Shown here piece by piece: positions 1-11,542 of a DNA stretch of 64,000 nt. The DNA is from Mercurialis annua (taxonomy: Eukaryota; Streptophyta; Magnoliopsida; Malpighiales; Euphorbiaceae): NCBI RefSeq assembly GCF_937616625.2, contig NC_065575.1, forward strand, positions 8,315,501-8,379,500. The letters are read 5' to 3'. A program made the position numbers and the translations under genes. The notes under the pieces are model-generated. The model saw nothing but the letters and a program-made list of their open reading frames with translations, was not told where the DNA came from and did not search any database. Positions within the stretch are counted from its first letter, which is position 1, and the number at the start of each line of letters is the position of its first letter.

Positions 1-34
1 CGAGTGATTTAGCGGGATTATTCGGTGGAGTCAT
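1..34 (-). CDS. 5' end of a raffinose-synthase-like gene (partial, runs off window)
   Basis: On the minus strand the codons from position 34 read MTPPNNPAKSL and leave the window. The same start, with a proline in place of the leucine, begins the deleted gene at 11542, and the upstream DNA of the two copies is nearly identical. Its product is therefore inferred from copy B, where more of the protein can be read. Whether this copy is intact cannot be judged from eleven codons. Confidence 0.5.
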   Translation of the reverse strand, partial: MTPPNNPAKSL

Positions 35-325
35 AATATAAAGAAACGGAGTAAAAAACAGAACAAATAACAGAGTAATTTGAGGAATTTGTCTTAATGA
101 AAGATTTTGAAGGTGGAATTATAATGTCAAAATGATATGTTGTTGATCAAAATGTAGTGAAATGGTATGAAAGCTAATGAAAACAAAGAGAGGAAAAAAT
201 TGATATGTATACTTGTTAGTTGCTGCGAGTGTCACTTGCTATGCATGCAACTCAAATATTTTGCATGTATGTCAAACTTTCATATAATCTTGGCTTTGTC
301 TTTTTTTTTTTTTTTTTTTTGCCAA

Positions 326-1130
326 AGATGGCAATATATAAATATATAAGAAGAAAGGCCATTTCTTGAAGATGATGAACCATTCTTAAACAAAAAATAA
401 AAATGGACTTCGCGGCTACTATTGAGCCATCCAAATACACATTCGTTTAACAAATTAGAACGCCAAAGCGTAAATAATTTGCTAAACAAACGGTAGCAAT
501 ATAGAATAATAAAAAACTTAAAAGAGGAAATTACTTACCATTGAAAAAGATATTAATATAAGTATTACCTTAATTGTAGAGCGCAGTACTCAAAGATGGC
601 AATATATAAATATATAAGAAGAAAGGCCATCTCTTGAAGATGATGAACCATTCTTAAACAAAAAATAAAAGTGGACTTCGCGGCTACTATTGAGCCATCC
701 AAATACACATTCGTTTAACAGATTAGAACGCCAAAGCGTAAATAATTTGCTAAACGAACGGTAGCAATATAGAATAATGAAAAACTTAAAAGAGGAAATT
801 ACTTACCATTGAAAAAGATATTAATATAAGTATTACCTTAATTGTAGAGCGCAGTACTCAAACATGGCAATATATAAATATATAAGAAGAAAGGCCATCT
901 CTTGAAGATGATGAACCATTCTTAAACAAAAAATAAAAGTGGACTTCGCGGCTACTATTGAGCCATCCAAATACACATTCGTTTAACAAATTAGAACGCC
1001 AAAGCGTAAATAATTTGATAAACGAACGGTAGCAATATAAAATAATAAAAAACTTGAAAGAGGAAATTACTTACCATTGAAAAAGATATTAATATAAGTA
1101 TTACCTTAATTGTATAGCGCAGTACTGAAA
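326..1130. repeat. Tandem repeat, three 268-bp units
   Basis: The motif atggcaatatataaatatat recurs at 328, 596 and 864, an exact 268-bp period, with a few substitutions among units. Copy B of the duplication has one unit (about 11835-12100), so the expansion is specific to copy A. It lies roughly 300-1100 bp upstream of the raffinose-synthase-like start codon, in its promoter region. Confidence 0.93.
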
Positions 1131-1893
1131 TGTCGGGACCATACAGAACAAAACACACCTGCATAACTTACCTGATAATAGCAGAGTTCCACCAACTGAC
1201 GGCCGAGGACGAAGTTAGAGGGGCAATTGAGAAGCACCTCTAACGTAATAAAAAAAACTCTTCATGTATGATATGAACACCCATAAAGAGAAAATGAATA
1301 CCCAATTGGGGGATGATTTTTTTTTTTTAAATGACCCGATTGCTATGTTTATAACTCTGCTAGCCATTACATCCTTTTTTCATAATAAATTCTAATTTCA
1401 CATCCTAACATTAAACTCCCTTTTAAAATCTCACAAACTCATCTATTACTAATTTATAAGAAAATGATTAGTTTTGACGGTTTTCATTTCTTAAAATGAT
1501 ATATAACAAAATAATATGAATTCAGAGAACTAATTTATAAGAAAATGATTGAATTATAAACCAATGAGACGACAACTAGGAAAATGGTTCATAAAAAGAA
1601 TCAGTTTTTTCATGTGCAAGATGCCAATGAATAATGAAGAAACAGACATAAATTATAAAAAAATTAGTTTTAATTTTGAAAATTGCAGGAAGTAACAGAT
1701 ACCCATTGAACATTAAAAAAAAAAAGAAACAAACCTTAAAACAGACATTATATGTGCATAAAAGTAATGCTTAGAATAAGGTGGGTTTGGTTGATCAACA
1801 ATTGGTTCATTGATCATCATCGCCATTTCAAAAATCATCAGGAAATTGTTAATACGCAATTAACTATAGTTAAATATATAATTAATTAATATA

Positions 1894-2153
1894 CTCCCTC
1901 CGTCCCACTTTAGAAGTCCCATTTGACTTTACACGCAAATTAAGAAAACATTAATTATTCTTGTCTTTTCATGTTTTTTAATGTTTTGCCCCTATTAATG
2001 ATAGTGGAATTTTCCATAAAACTCTTTTAAGATAATTAAAATAAGGGTAAAATGGGGTATTCAATGGAAAAGTATTCTAAAAATAGTAATGAGATTTTTT
2101 AAATGGGACATCCCAAAATAGAATATGGGACTTCTTAAATGGGACGGAGGGAG
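1894..2153. mobile_element. Stowaway MITE
   Basis: The terminal inverted repeats are CTCCCTCCGTCCCA at the left and TGGGACGGAGGGAG at the right, flanked by TA on both sides, the Tc1/mariner-type target. The element is about 260 bp and non-coding. The empty site is visible in copy B near 13080, so it inserted into copy A after the duplication or was lost from B. Confidence 0.93.
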
Positions 2154-3500
2154 TAATAGTTAATGATTGGTTATCACATTTATTATTGTCATGTATCTCA
2201 CGATGAATGAATGATTCATACTCTTATGTAGCGAACTTGGTTCACACAACTATTTCTCCATTATCTAATATATTTTTATCATCATTTAAAAAAGACATTA
2301 TTTTTGTTTACATAAATATTAATAAAATTACAAAATCTTTCTTGCGTCTAATTAAATTTTTTTATTTATTTTTATCACACAATTTAAAAAATATAATTAA
2401 CATCTTATTATTTTCTATCTATAATTTTTTAGATATAACTAATTAATGAAATTTGATTTCGACAAATTTCAAAGGAAACCGAACCAGAGGGTTCGTCTAC
2501 TTTAAATCATACCGAACTTCACATTGACTCGCCAATACAAAGAGTCCCTCTTAATTAGGAGATCTTTCCTAACCAGGACTCTTCCGATATGGTAGGTAAG
2601 ATAGACCTGCCACGATTCAAGAAATCACTTTCCTTATCAACCTTCTTTTTAAAATTATGCATTATAGAAAAATACTGTAGCCTACCTTTTCATGTTGTAA
2701 TATATTATGTTTTATTATATTGTAAGCATTAGACGACCTATTTAATAAACAATTTAAGTTTTTTTTCATTAACATTAATTATTCTAGTTTTATGACGTGT
2801 TTTTATCGTACATTTATTTAAGTGATTCCTATGAATTTATGATTGCTCTTGTTAAAATGGCAAAAAAAAAATATGTAAGAAAAAAAGTGTAAAATTCTTA
2901 GATTTGTAATTTAATAACAAAAAAAATCTTTGCCGTCTTTCTATTATTTTTTCTCTTTAAACATTTTAATTTTGTTACTGCTGATTATTTTATTAATCAT
3001 TGTGGTCTATTTTTTATATCAGTTTAATATTTAGTTTATCTTTATTCGGACTCTTTTGTCATTCAATTTTTTGTGGTTGAGCTAATGTAGTGATCACTTA
3101 TCTAAAAAAAAATTATATTTGCTATTTTTTGTGGATTCTTTTTTGAAAATTATTTTATATTCTCCCCGTTTTATAAATGTATAAATTTTCTTGACACTTT
3201 TTGAATTGTACGTAAATTAGAAAATATTATTAGTGCTACATATTTTGTTTATAAATTTTTTAAAATAACCTCAAAACTTATTCTAAAAAGTGTATTTCTA
3301 ATGCTACAAATAAACTATCCATTGAAACTATTAATATTATTCCATAATTGTGACTATCCATAAAAATAGTTAAGAATTTTTTTTAAAAAAAAAATCTAAA
3401 TAAGAACATTTAAAATATAACAAAAACAATTATCAAAAAAAAGTATAACAAAAGATAAAAAAAAACAATATATTTTGAGACAATTCAAATAGAATTTTCT

Positions 3501-3503
<3 letters not shown>

Positions 3504-3548
<45 letters not shown>

Positions 3549-3549
3549 C

Positions 3550-3608
<59 letters not shown>
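3504..3608. repeat. TA microsatellite
   Basis: This is about 100 bp of nearly pure TA dinucleotides with interspersed CATA units. The equivalent place in copy B (17586-17662) has an AC run, then TA, then GTAT units, so the array has changed composition since duplication. Confidence 0.95.
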
Positions 3609-3613
<5 letters not shown>

Positions 3614-3699
3614 GACTGAAAAAGTATTATTACTGATAATCTTTTTATTTTTATTTTTATTCCATCACACTCATTTAAAGATCAAGTTACCGACGTATG

Positions 3700-4324
3700 C
3701 TTTTCCCCCTTTTTAGCAACTAGAAAGGAGTGATTACCACCATAAATATCAATTACAGATCCATTAGATTTTTACTTTTTTCAATTCTATAACAGTAATG
3801 TATTTTTTTATACTTCAAACGCAAGCAACAGTGTTTTGCAAAAAAGGTCATGTAACATCACTGCACTGTTGTATGCAAACGCAGGAAGATACTATATTGA
3901 ATCTAATAAATAAAAGCTTTAGATTCACTCCGATTATTCAATTTGGTTGATTGTCCACACTCCTTTGATTTTAATAATACTGTGAAAACATGTAGTTCAA
4001 AACCTCAAAATTGAGGTGGAAGGAACAGAGCATTCTAAGTCAAACTGATAATATCTGATTTTTTTCTACGCGTTAATGATGAAAAATCAGTAAAAAAATA
4101 TAGGAAAATAAAAATGAAGAAAAAAGGAAAAACAAATAAACAGCGACGGCTGCGACGAACAAAGCCTAGATGATGACAGACGAAGATGGAGCTGCTTCTT
4201 GTTCAAGACCACAGCGATGGTGGATTTTTGTTGTTCGGACTAGGCATAACTTTTAGTGTTTGCCACAACAAAACATATAGTGTCTAAGATGGGAATGGAG
4301 GCAGTGGAGTTGGCCAATGTGGGA
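3700..4324. other. Intergenic, no gene seen
   Basis: This is unique AT-rich sequence between the end of duplication copy A and the 3' end of the F-box gene. No reading frame, repeat or RNA gene could be supported. Confidence 0.6.
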
Positions 4325-5449
4325 TCAAAAGTGAAACAACACTGGGAAAAAAAACTGATATGGAACCTTTCCAATAATTTTGAAGGTAAAACGTCTTAAA
4401 TTGCACGAAACAAGAAGAGTAGTTGAGCCTAACATAACGTAGACCGTGTCTTGATCATCACAGCTTAAAGCTACAACATATATATCTTTTGCACCTGAAC
4501 ATCCGGGATTCAAGACTCTCAAGTTAACTTTGTGCACCATACTCCACTCCTTGTGATCGTCAAGCTCCCAAATTCTTAGGAAACATCCCCACGTATGAGA
4601 TACCCGCAACGAGTTTTGACAAACACCGAGATATGTTCCCCCAATGTATGTTGTTGGAGGCCCGTCAAAGCAGTGAGCCTTGACAGTGTTGGGATCATAG
4701 ACGAGAATTTTCTCAGCGGAAGCCGGCCAATGCATCATCTGATTGTAAATGACAGCTGATCGAGAGATGTAGAAACAGTTAATTAAACAAAGTTCATCCG
4801 CTGCAGGTACGGCAACATATTCTTGAACCCATTCTCCACTTTTGGATGAAAATATATCCATCTGAATGATACGGGGATTCGCATAAGATGTAACAAAAGT
4901 TCTAGAAATAGCCACCACCTTAAATTGTAGACAATCAGGACTGATGATGCCGACACGCCCTTGGTCATCCATATCATAGTAAGGATCACAAATCAAACCT
5001 ATATATGAAGGTTCACTCGGAAGAGAAGGGATTTCAGCCCATTGCTTCGTAATAGGATTGCAAATAAAGCATCGTAACGTAATAGCATCAAGGCATAACA
5101 ATAAACCATTGCAAGAAGCCACAATTTGGACATATTCGTCTACTCGGGGACTTAAAATCTGATGCACTTTCTCACTGTACGTCAACAACTCTTGTCGTGG
5201 GAGGCGGTTTTTGGTTCGGTGGGCAATGAAGGCTGTGATAAAATCAGGATTGTTTATAAGATTGAACCAACGTTTACACACTAACTTGTATTGGATAATA
5301 GATTTGCTGCAACTAGTGCTGCGATTCAAAATTTCTAACAAAATATCGTCATTCATCACATCGTTCATGCATATTCTTCCACTATTATCACCACTGCTCA
5401 GACAGGAACACCCTACTTTTTTCTTTATCTTGCTCCAACCAATACCCAT
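4325..5449 (-). CDS. F-box protein with F-box-associated domain
   Basis: This is a single-exon gene of 374 residues. An F-box lies at about residues 28-72, with the pattern NDDILLEILNR...YKLVCKRWFNLINNPDFI, which is the Skp1-binding fold of SCF ubiquitin ligase adaptors. Residues about 100-370 are a beta-rich F-box-associated type domain containing SCNGLLLC, FICNPITKQWAEIP and FSSKSGEWV, the usual signatures of plant FBA or kelch-like substrate-recognition regions. Length and lack of introns fit the large plant F-box family, whose members select targets for ubiquitination in nucleus or cytosol. The start at 5449 is the first ATG; a second in-frame Met (residue 28) sits just before the F-box and could also serve. 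The substrate cannot be inferred. The frame is intact to its stop. Confidence 0.88.
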   Translation of the reverse strand: MGIGWSKIKKKVGCSCLSSGDNSGRICMNDVMNDDILLEILNRSTSCSKSIIQYKLVCKRWFNLINNPDFITAFIAHRTKNRLPRQELLTYSEKVHQILSPRVDEYVQIVASCNGLLLCLDAITLRCFICNPITKQWAEIPSLPSEPSYIGLICDPYYDMDDQGRVGIISPDCLQFKVVAISRTFVTSYANPRIIQMDIFSSKSGEWVQEYVAVPAADELCLINCFYISRSAVIYNQMMHWPASAEKILVYDPNTVKAHCFDGPPTTYIGGTYLGVCQNSLRVSHTWGCFLRIWELDDHKEWSMVHKVNLRVLNPGCSGAKDIYVVALSCDDQDTVYVMLGSTTLLVSCNLRRFTFKIIGKVPYQFFFPVLFHF

Positions 5450-6311
5450 TCTGCGATAAAACCAACTTCAGAATTGCAACATGAAATTAAGTGTTCTGGT
5501 TATAAGTAGACAAAAGAATTCACCAAAATTAGGGTATCGGACTCCTTTACTAATACAACCACATGACCCTTCCTCTAATAAGACTCCTACTTTATTTTAC
5601 AAGAAATTTAAATTTAAGCTGCATTCTTTATATAAAAAAGAATGATAAAATTTTACAAGAATAAATTAAATATTAAAGTTTAGAAGTTTCTGAACCGTTA
5701 CTAATATAAAAAATCTGAAACGAAATAATGTAAAAACATTTTATATGTCATTGATTTAAAGTTTTGAAATTTTAAAAGCAATTTCAGAAAGAGAGAAAAT
5801 ATTGAAACTAATGGCTACTTCAATGCATATTGAGACACACAGAACCTCACCATCAGCCTCTTCAATCCGGACCGGCCGTTCGAACATGAAGGTCAAAAAG
5901 TATATTTTCAGCCTAAAACAATCAATTCTAGGGTGAACATTGCAATCCACTCAATAACAGAGATATCAAACAAGTATAAAATATCCAGTACAAACATTTT
6001 CTGGTTGATCCAAACACATTCGCCGAATGCATTGGAAAACTCATATTTACCTGAAAAACCAAAAGATTATCTCATTTGTATCAATAGCACCATATGATGA
6101 TACCTCTGTACAACCATATTACCTAACTTTATGGAAGAAATATTGTAAACAAATCTACAGATCCCATCTCAAATGTACAAGACTTATGAAATCACCTTAA
6201 CCCATAATGCAAAATCTACACACTAAGCTTGAAAAATTCTACAATAGAATCTCCATGTTCAAAATTTCTTCTGTCTATATCTACCATTTACACACCCCAG
6301 TACTAGCGAAA
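5450..6311. other. Intergenic region between kinase 3' end and F-box start
   Basis: This region contains the upstream DNA of the F-box gene and the 3' flank of the kinase pseudogene, both on the minus strand. I see no coding frame of substance and no clear repeat. Confidence 0.5.
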
Positions 6312-8833
6312 TCACGCTAAGTGTTCCCAGTCTTCATCAGAACTCTTCTCCGATCCGTCCTTCGTTGGCTGGCCATCCATGGAGGACTCATGAATAAGAT
6401 CACTGTTCTGAGATAACCCCGATGAGGCTAGGATGTTACCTGTTTGGCTCGAGAAAGCAGACTTGCTCAAATACACAAAGCCATCTTTCTTCATAGACAT
6501 TTCTTCCAGTACTCCAAATAGTTCTGATAAAGCAGGTTGCCTGCTAGGGTCCTCCTGAGCACATTGTTGAGCAAGGTTGAGAATTTGATGTAGTTCTTCG
6601 GGAGGGTAATCACCAAACAGAAAAGGGTCAACCATGTACACAGGATTCGTGTTATTAATGAGCATATCTTTGGCCTGCAAATAATTCAATCGAGCTCTGC
6701 CATTAGCCGAAATATGTGAGCTATAAGGAACTGAGGATTTACAATTCGCTCATACATAACACATGGTCAGCAAGTTCAGTGTTAACAAGCAATAAAAACA
6801 ATCAAATAATCACAATCTTACCCAGTCTACTAGGTTTTCCAGTCCACTACTTTTATCCTTGACGGGCTTCAGGCCAGTTAAAAGTTCCAAGAGAAACATC
6901 CCAAAGCTAAAAATATCACATGCCATTACCCTCAAATCATTTCACTGTGCATACTTTGCAATCCCTTTGCAGCGGCTACAGCGATGTTAACTCTCGTGTT
7001 CCAGTCCAGTTCTTGTTGAAGTTGTGGATAATCTGTAAAGAAAATGCATAAACATGGTAATAGAATAAAATATTTAGGCGTGAAAACTCTAATACAGTGA
7101 CTGACATACCATGGAGATAACTTTCATAAAAACCTATAGGCATGAGCTCAAATAAGGGTACAGTATGACCTTCCGCGAAATAGACTCCAATCAATTTCAC
7201 AAGATCTGGATGACCTGGTTTTTTCAGTGTAGCCATTTGAACTTCAAATTGCCTCCTCCGTTGTGGTCCGTGATAAAGAGGCACCCCATCGAAACCAAGA
7301 TGCTTAGATACAACCACCTAAAAATTCTTACTCTTAGAACATGCTGAAAGCAATCTAAAAAGAGAAAAAATACAGTTACTGACCTTTCTAATTGTAGGCA
7401 AATATCCCTTGTAGGAGTACTCTCGACCAAAAGGACCTACAATTAGGCAATATTCTGGTCTAGAGTTATCTGTTGCTACAGAGGAGGTGTGTGATGTAAC
7501 CGAGGAGGACTCCGATTTTACAATATGATTAACGAACGATGAGGGGCTCCTCCAGTCAGTAATTTGCAGTGAAGAGCCATCAGTGGCGGATGAGGGACTG
7601 CCTTCAACTCTGCGAAAACATAAACAGCACAACTCACTTAAAATGAAAGAAAACAGGACACGTAGAATGTAGATTAGTGACAGCCTAGGTGGCACGCACA
7701 CTTCATGCAATTACGGTGTCTAATAACAATCTAATTGATTTTTCAGATTTGCTACAATACATTAAAGCAATCAAACACATCTTTAACACCAATGCAACCG
7801 CACTTATTCAACACCAATGCAACAATTCTAATAATACCAAAGGCTCCATGAAAAATCATACCACATAAATCACCACAAACCCAAAAACAGAAATTAAGAA
7901 ATCCATGGTTTGCAAAAGTTATGCTCCTCAAGCCAATGGCCAACACCATTCAAGTAAGCATTTTTGAATCATAAGAAACTTGATCACTTTGCATTCATTT
8001 CTCTGATTAGCTATACCAGACATTTATGCCCGTGAATAAAAAGATTATCTTAGCAATTAAACAAACAGAACAAGACATAACATGAACAAACAAATCCTGA
8101 ATGTTGAGTTACAAAAATATGATAAAGTTCATCAAAAGGATGAATAAATTAGCAGTTCATGCTTGTCTCAGTTTCACGATCAAAGAAAGCAACAGCAAAA
8201 CAATAGAAATATATAAGATGAAACCTAATTGGGCATAATTTTCTCAGAATTCAGTCTTACCCTTGTATGCTTAGCACCGACTGAAAACCTCCGTGAATTT
8301 CTAAATCAATGGTAATTTGGATAGTCTAAACGGATGTTACTGACCAAACCGATTACTTTCAGTTGACTCGTTTTAGTGATACATTTTGATTATGTTGATT
8401 CACGGATGATTTCTTACATAAACAAGTAGTGAAAGATTGAGAGTGAGAGAAGGCTTACTGCAATGTGGCTGGACCATGAAAGTGTGGGAGCTGCAGGAAA
8501 AAAAGAATAGATTAATTAGTTTACACCACATGTGTTACAATACCTCAAGATTCAAGAATTACACAATACCATGATGTCTTCTTGTTCAGCAAGAGGAACC
8601 AACTTCTGATTCTCAGCAGTCTCCTCTGGTGGAGAAACATTTGGACAGGGCAGGGTCGCTGAAGAAACACAAACAAAGATTCAGTAAAGAATGCTTGAAA
8701 ATAAAAAAGAAAAACAAGAACAAAGAAAAGTTGGTATCTTTAAGCAACATCAAAAGAAAACAAGATTACCTTGATCAGTAGTTGGTTCGACTCGTGTGGA
8801 GGGTGTTTTGGGGCCACAGAGACAGTTCCCCAT
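6312..8833 (-). pseudogene. Receptor-like cytoplasmic kinase gene with deleted catalytic core
   Basis: Seven exons can be joined in frame with GT-AG introns: 8833-8770, 8658-8570, 8490-8459, 7609-7384, 7317-7110, then 7032-6822 and 6674-6312. The N-terminus is MGNCLCGPKTP, a Gly2/Cys4 pattern typical of N-myristoylation and palmitoylation and so of plasma-membrane RLCKs. The kinase N-lobe is present, with a glycine-rich loop (VGPFGREYSYKG), VVVSK as the likely ATP lysine, and HPDLVKLIGVYF. Exon six reads DWNTRVNIAVAAAKGLQSMH, then hits TGA; the HRD catalytic loop, DFG and activation segment are absent. It resumes in another frame with DIFSFGMFLLELLTG, and the last exon has the C-lobe end (QQCAQEDPSRQPALSELF) and an acidic tail. 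Exon six is 211 bp, the wrong length to keep frame. About 60 residues are missing, so it is a pseudogene or makes a truncated lobe. Confidence 0.82.
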
Positions 8834-8840
8834 TAGTAAC

Positions 8841-8993
8841 TTTTAAAGAATATTAAAATGGCGAGTAACGAGGGTTTAAAGAAGTATTAAAATGGCGAGC
8901 TGAGTTTTAAAGAAGTATTAAAATGGCGAGCTGAGTTTTAAAGAAGTATTAAAATGACTTTAAAGAAGCTGAGTTTTAAAATGGCAGGGTTTC
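8841..8993. repeat. Short tandem repeats upstream of the kinase gene
   Basis: The unit ttaaagaagtattaaaatgg, followed by cgagctgag, occurs about four times with degenerate ends, immediately upstream of the kinase start codon at 8833. It lies where the 5' UTR or core promoter should be. Confidence 0.85.
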
Positions 8994-9705
8994 ATCTTTC
9001 TTTCTGCACCAAATGCTTTCTTTGGGAACGCTCAGTTGTTTGTAACTGCGCTCCAAATAAACTTTATATTGACAAATGTACCCTGGCCTATATTTTTCCG
9101 AAAACAACAATGCAAGTCCTTTAATTTCAGAAATATAACAATACACAATTTAGTCATTTAAATTATATTTTTTATTACTCTCACCATTCTATATAATTAG
9201 TTTCATAAATTATAAAGTACACAAATTTATAATTAAGATGAGCATCTTCATTAAAATATTTTAATTAAAAATTACTCTATTTGAATATTTATTTATTTGC
9301 AATTCAATATTAGTTGCTCTAATTATTTATTACTTGGACCAAATTTGCACATTTATATTGTACATGAATCCCGATCCGACTTTGATATGAAACTTATTTT
9401 TACATGGAACTTAGGGGGTGTTTGATAACCTGAATAAATAATTTTGGAGTGCGAATATTAATAGTTGGAGTGGGGAAATCGCTACCCGCTTTGTTTCTTT
9501 CTTTTACTAATGTGCTCACGTGGCAACTCTCTCACTTTATTAGATCCCTAAAACGGTACCGTACAAATGTCATCTTTTTCTCTTCCCTAACGGTAATTTC
9601 TCCATCCCCCAATTTATGTGTCGCCTCTATAGCATCGCTGCCCCAACTCCAGTCTCATTATTTTATTTTTATTTTTTTGCCAAAGAGTCTCATTGTTTTA
9701 TGGAA
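8994..9705. other. Intergenic, with one MITE-like end
   Basis: This is mostly unique AT-rich sequence. About 9437-9490 resembles one end of the Mutator-type MITE at 17961-18898 (aataattttggagtgcga then gttggagtgg and gctaccc). I see no matching second end nearby, so it is a relic at best. Confidence 0.55.
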
Positions 9706-11021
9706 AAAGGGTCAAATGAGCCCTTCATGTTTGACCTGAGGAGCAGATTGACCCTCTATATTTAGAAAGGTGCTAAAACACACTCAACGTTTACAAAACA
9801 GCTCAAGTAAGCCCCTCCTTCTAACACCGTTTTAAAAACCGTCAATTCTTGCTTAGGTTGAACTTTGAGGTGGTTCAAATATGCCTTTAATGTTTGACAT
9901 GTGGTTCAAAAACATGCCCTTCATATATAAAAGAGTTCAAATATGCACTTCAAGTATAAAAAGGTTCAAATATATGCCCTTCATGTATAAAAAAGGTTTA
10001 AATTAAATTTAATCATCAAAATACTCAACTTATAAGCCTGCGAGTCTAGTCAAGTTTTAATAAATCTTTTAATTTTTTATTATTATAAATATAAACACAA
10101 TATCTTTATTTTTTTATAAAACTAAATTTTTAAATATTTATACAAATAATCCTGTCGAATCGCGCTCGAGTGTCAACTCGAGCTTCTATAATAATATTTG
10201 TTGAGTTTGAATTAAATTTTAAAATTGAATTGACCTCGAAAGTGATTGTATTTTTCTTAAAATCTACTCGATTACATTGCTAATATCAAGTGATAATAAT
10301 GTCTTTTGATACGAGACAGATTTTCCAAGACTTCGATAGGCCATTTCATGTACAAGTAACAATATAAGTTCAAGACCAAACAAATAAGAAATTCTCATCA
10401 AAACTAAATCAATTGAATAAAAAAATAAAATCAAACTAACCGAATAAAGCGCTAATTCGGCCATTTCTGTTAAAACCGACAAAAATACAAAAAAAAAGTC
10501 AAAATTTTGGCTTATTCGGTTAATTTGAATAATTCAAATCTCAAAGCGAACCAAAAATTAAAAATCTATATTTTTTATCAAACCGACCGAAAAGTCATCA
10601 ATTTTGTTGGTTAATTTTGTCGATCGATAATTTTACTCACCCTTACTGGTAATGTTTGAACCTGTTCATATATGAAGCGCATATTTGAACTTATTTATTT
10701 ATATATAAGGCATATTTGAACTTTTCATATATGAAAAATACATTTGAACATTTTCATACATAAAGGACATATATGAATCGTTTTATACATGAATGACATA
10801 CTTGAACTGTAGGTCAAACATTAAGGCATATTTGAACCACCTCAACTTCAAAAAGTCATGTTAGATTCCACCTAAGCAAGGATTGACAGATTTTCAAACG
10901 GTGTTGAAAAGAGGGGTTTATTTGAGCTTTTTTAAAAACATCAAGTTATTTTAACACCTTTCCAAACATCAAGGGCCAATTTAATCCTCATGCTAAACAT
11001 GGAGGGCATATTTGACCCTTT
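9706..11021. mobile_element. Long inverted-repeat element, about 1.3 kb
   Basis: The left end AAAGGGTCAAATGAGCCCTTC and the right end GGGCATATTTGACCCTTT are inverted repeats. The inverted similarity extends for about 300 bp inward, for example gcttaggttg against cacctaagcaag. Sub-repeats of about 30 bp (gcccttcatgtataaaa-like) flank the loop on both sides. No transposase is present and I could not find a clear target duplication. It is a MITE-like non-autonomous element, perhaps Mutator-type by terminal style. Confidence 0.75.
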
Positions 11022-11220
11022 AAAGACACTGAACTAAAAATTAATTTTTTAATCAATATGTACTTAATTAATATTTAATCAAACAAATATTATCGACATG
11101 CCAAAATTTACAACTTTTTAATCACGTCGCCGCCATATTATAACGCTATCAAACGCAAACAAAACACAATTAAAATATTAGATATTCCACCCATCTCATC
11201 ATTCCAAGAAACTTTCAAAT

Positions 11221-11542
11221 TCAATTACCCTCATCACCAAACCAATTAAAAGCAATTTCATTGTCATCCAAGAAACACTTGTTAGGAGGGACATTTGAAT
11301 ATGCCAAGAAATTCCCACCACCTTTAACTTCAATCTTGACAGTGAACTCACCATTTTCACTCTGGAAGTACTTGAGTTCTAGAATCGTTCCGCCATTGTT
11401 GAACATATCGGTTAGCCCAACCGGAGAGTAATTTAACGCCTTTGACAATGAAATTTCCGTCGGATAAATGGAAGTTATCGTTAGAAGTCTTTGATTTGAG
11501 TGTTTTAACGGGTGATTTAGCGGGATTATTCGGTGGAGTCAT
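11221..11542 (-). pseudogene. Raffinose-synthase-like gene with the middle deleted
   Basis: From 11542 the minus strand reads MTPPNNPAKSPVKTLKSK, then FHLSDGNFIVKGVKLLS, which resembles the N-terminus of plant raffinose synthase / galactinol-sucrose galactosyltransferase (glycosyl hydrolase family 36). Near 11430 the frame changes and continues as NYSPVGLTDMFNNGG, then VKIEVKGGGNFLAYSNVPP, KCFLDDNEIAFNW and a stop, which resembles the extreme C-terminus of the same family. The roughly 650 central residues with the catalytic aspartates are gone. The family transfers galactose from galactinol to sucrose in the cytosol. This copy cannot do that. The assignment rests on family memory of both termini. 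Confidence 0.65.

Larger units (their letters stand above)
1..3699. repeat. Segmental duplication, copy A
   Basis: This block is collinear with 11508-17749 at very high identity, starting at the first base of the window, so the true left edge lies outside. The shared end is the sequence reading ...gttaccgacgtatg. Copy A alone contains a Stowaway MITE (1894-2153) and three tandem copies of a 268-bp unit (326-1130). It lacks the Helitron, the Mutator-type MITE and about 212 bp (12755-12966) present in copy B. Apart from the first 34 bases I see no coding sequence in it. Confidence 0.95.

Noticed and set aside
167..489. Small frames across the poly-T run
   Set aside because: They consist of homopolymer and repeat sequence, shadow each other on both strands and show no protein pattern.
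326..1130. CRISPR-like array from regularly spaced repeats
   Set aside because: Units are 268 bp, directly adjacent without spacers, in a plant genome; it is a tandem repeat.
3504..3608. TA-rich hairpin as a replication origin or matrix attachment site
   Set aside because: A simple microsatellite explains it; nothing else supports a special role.
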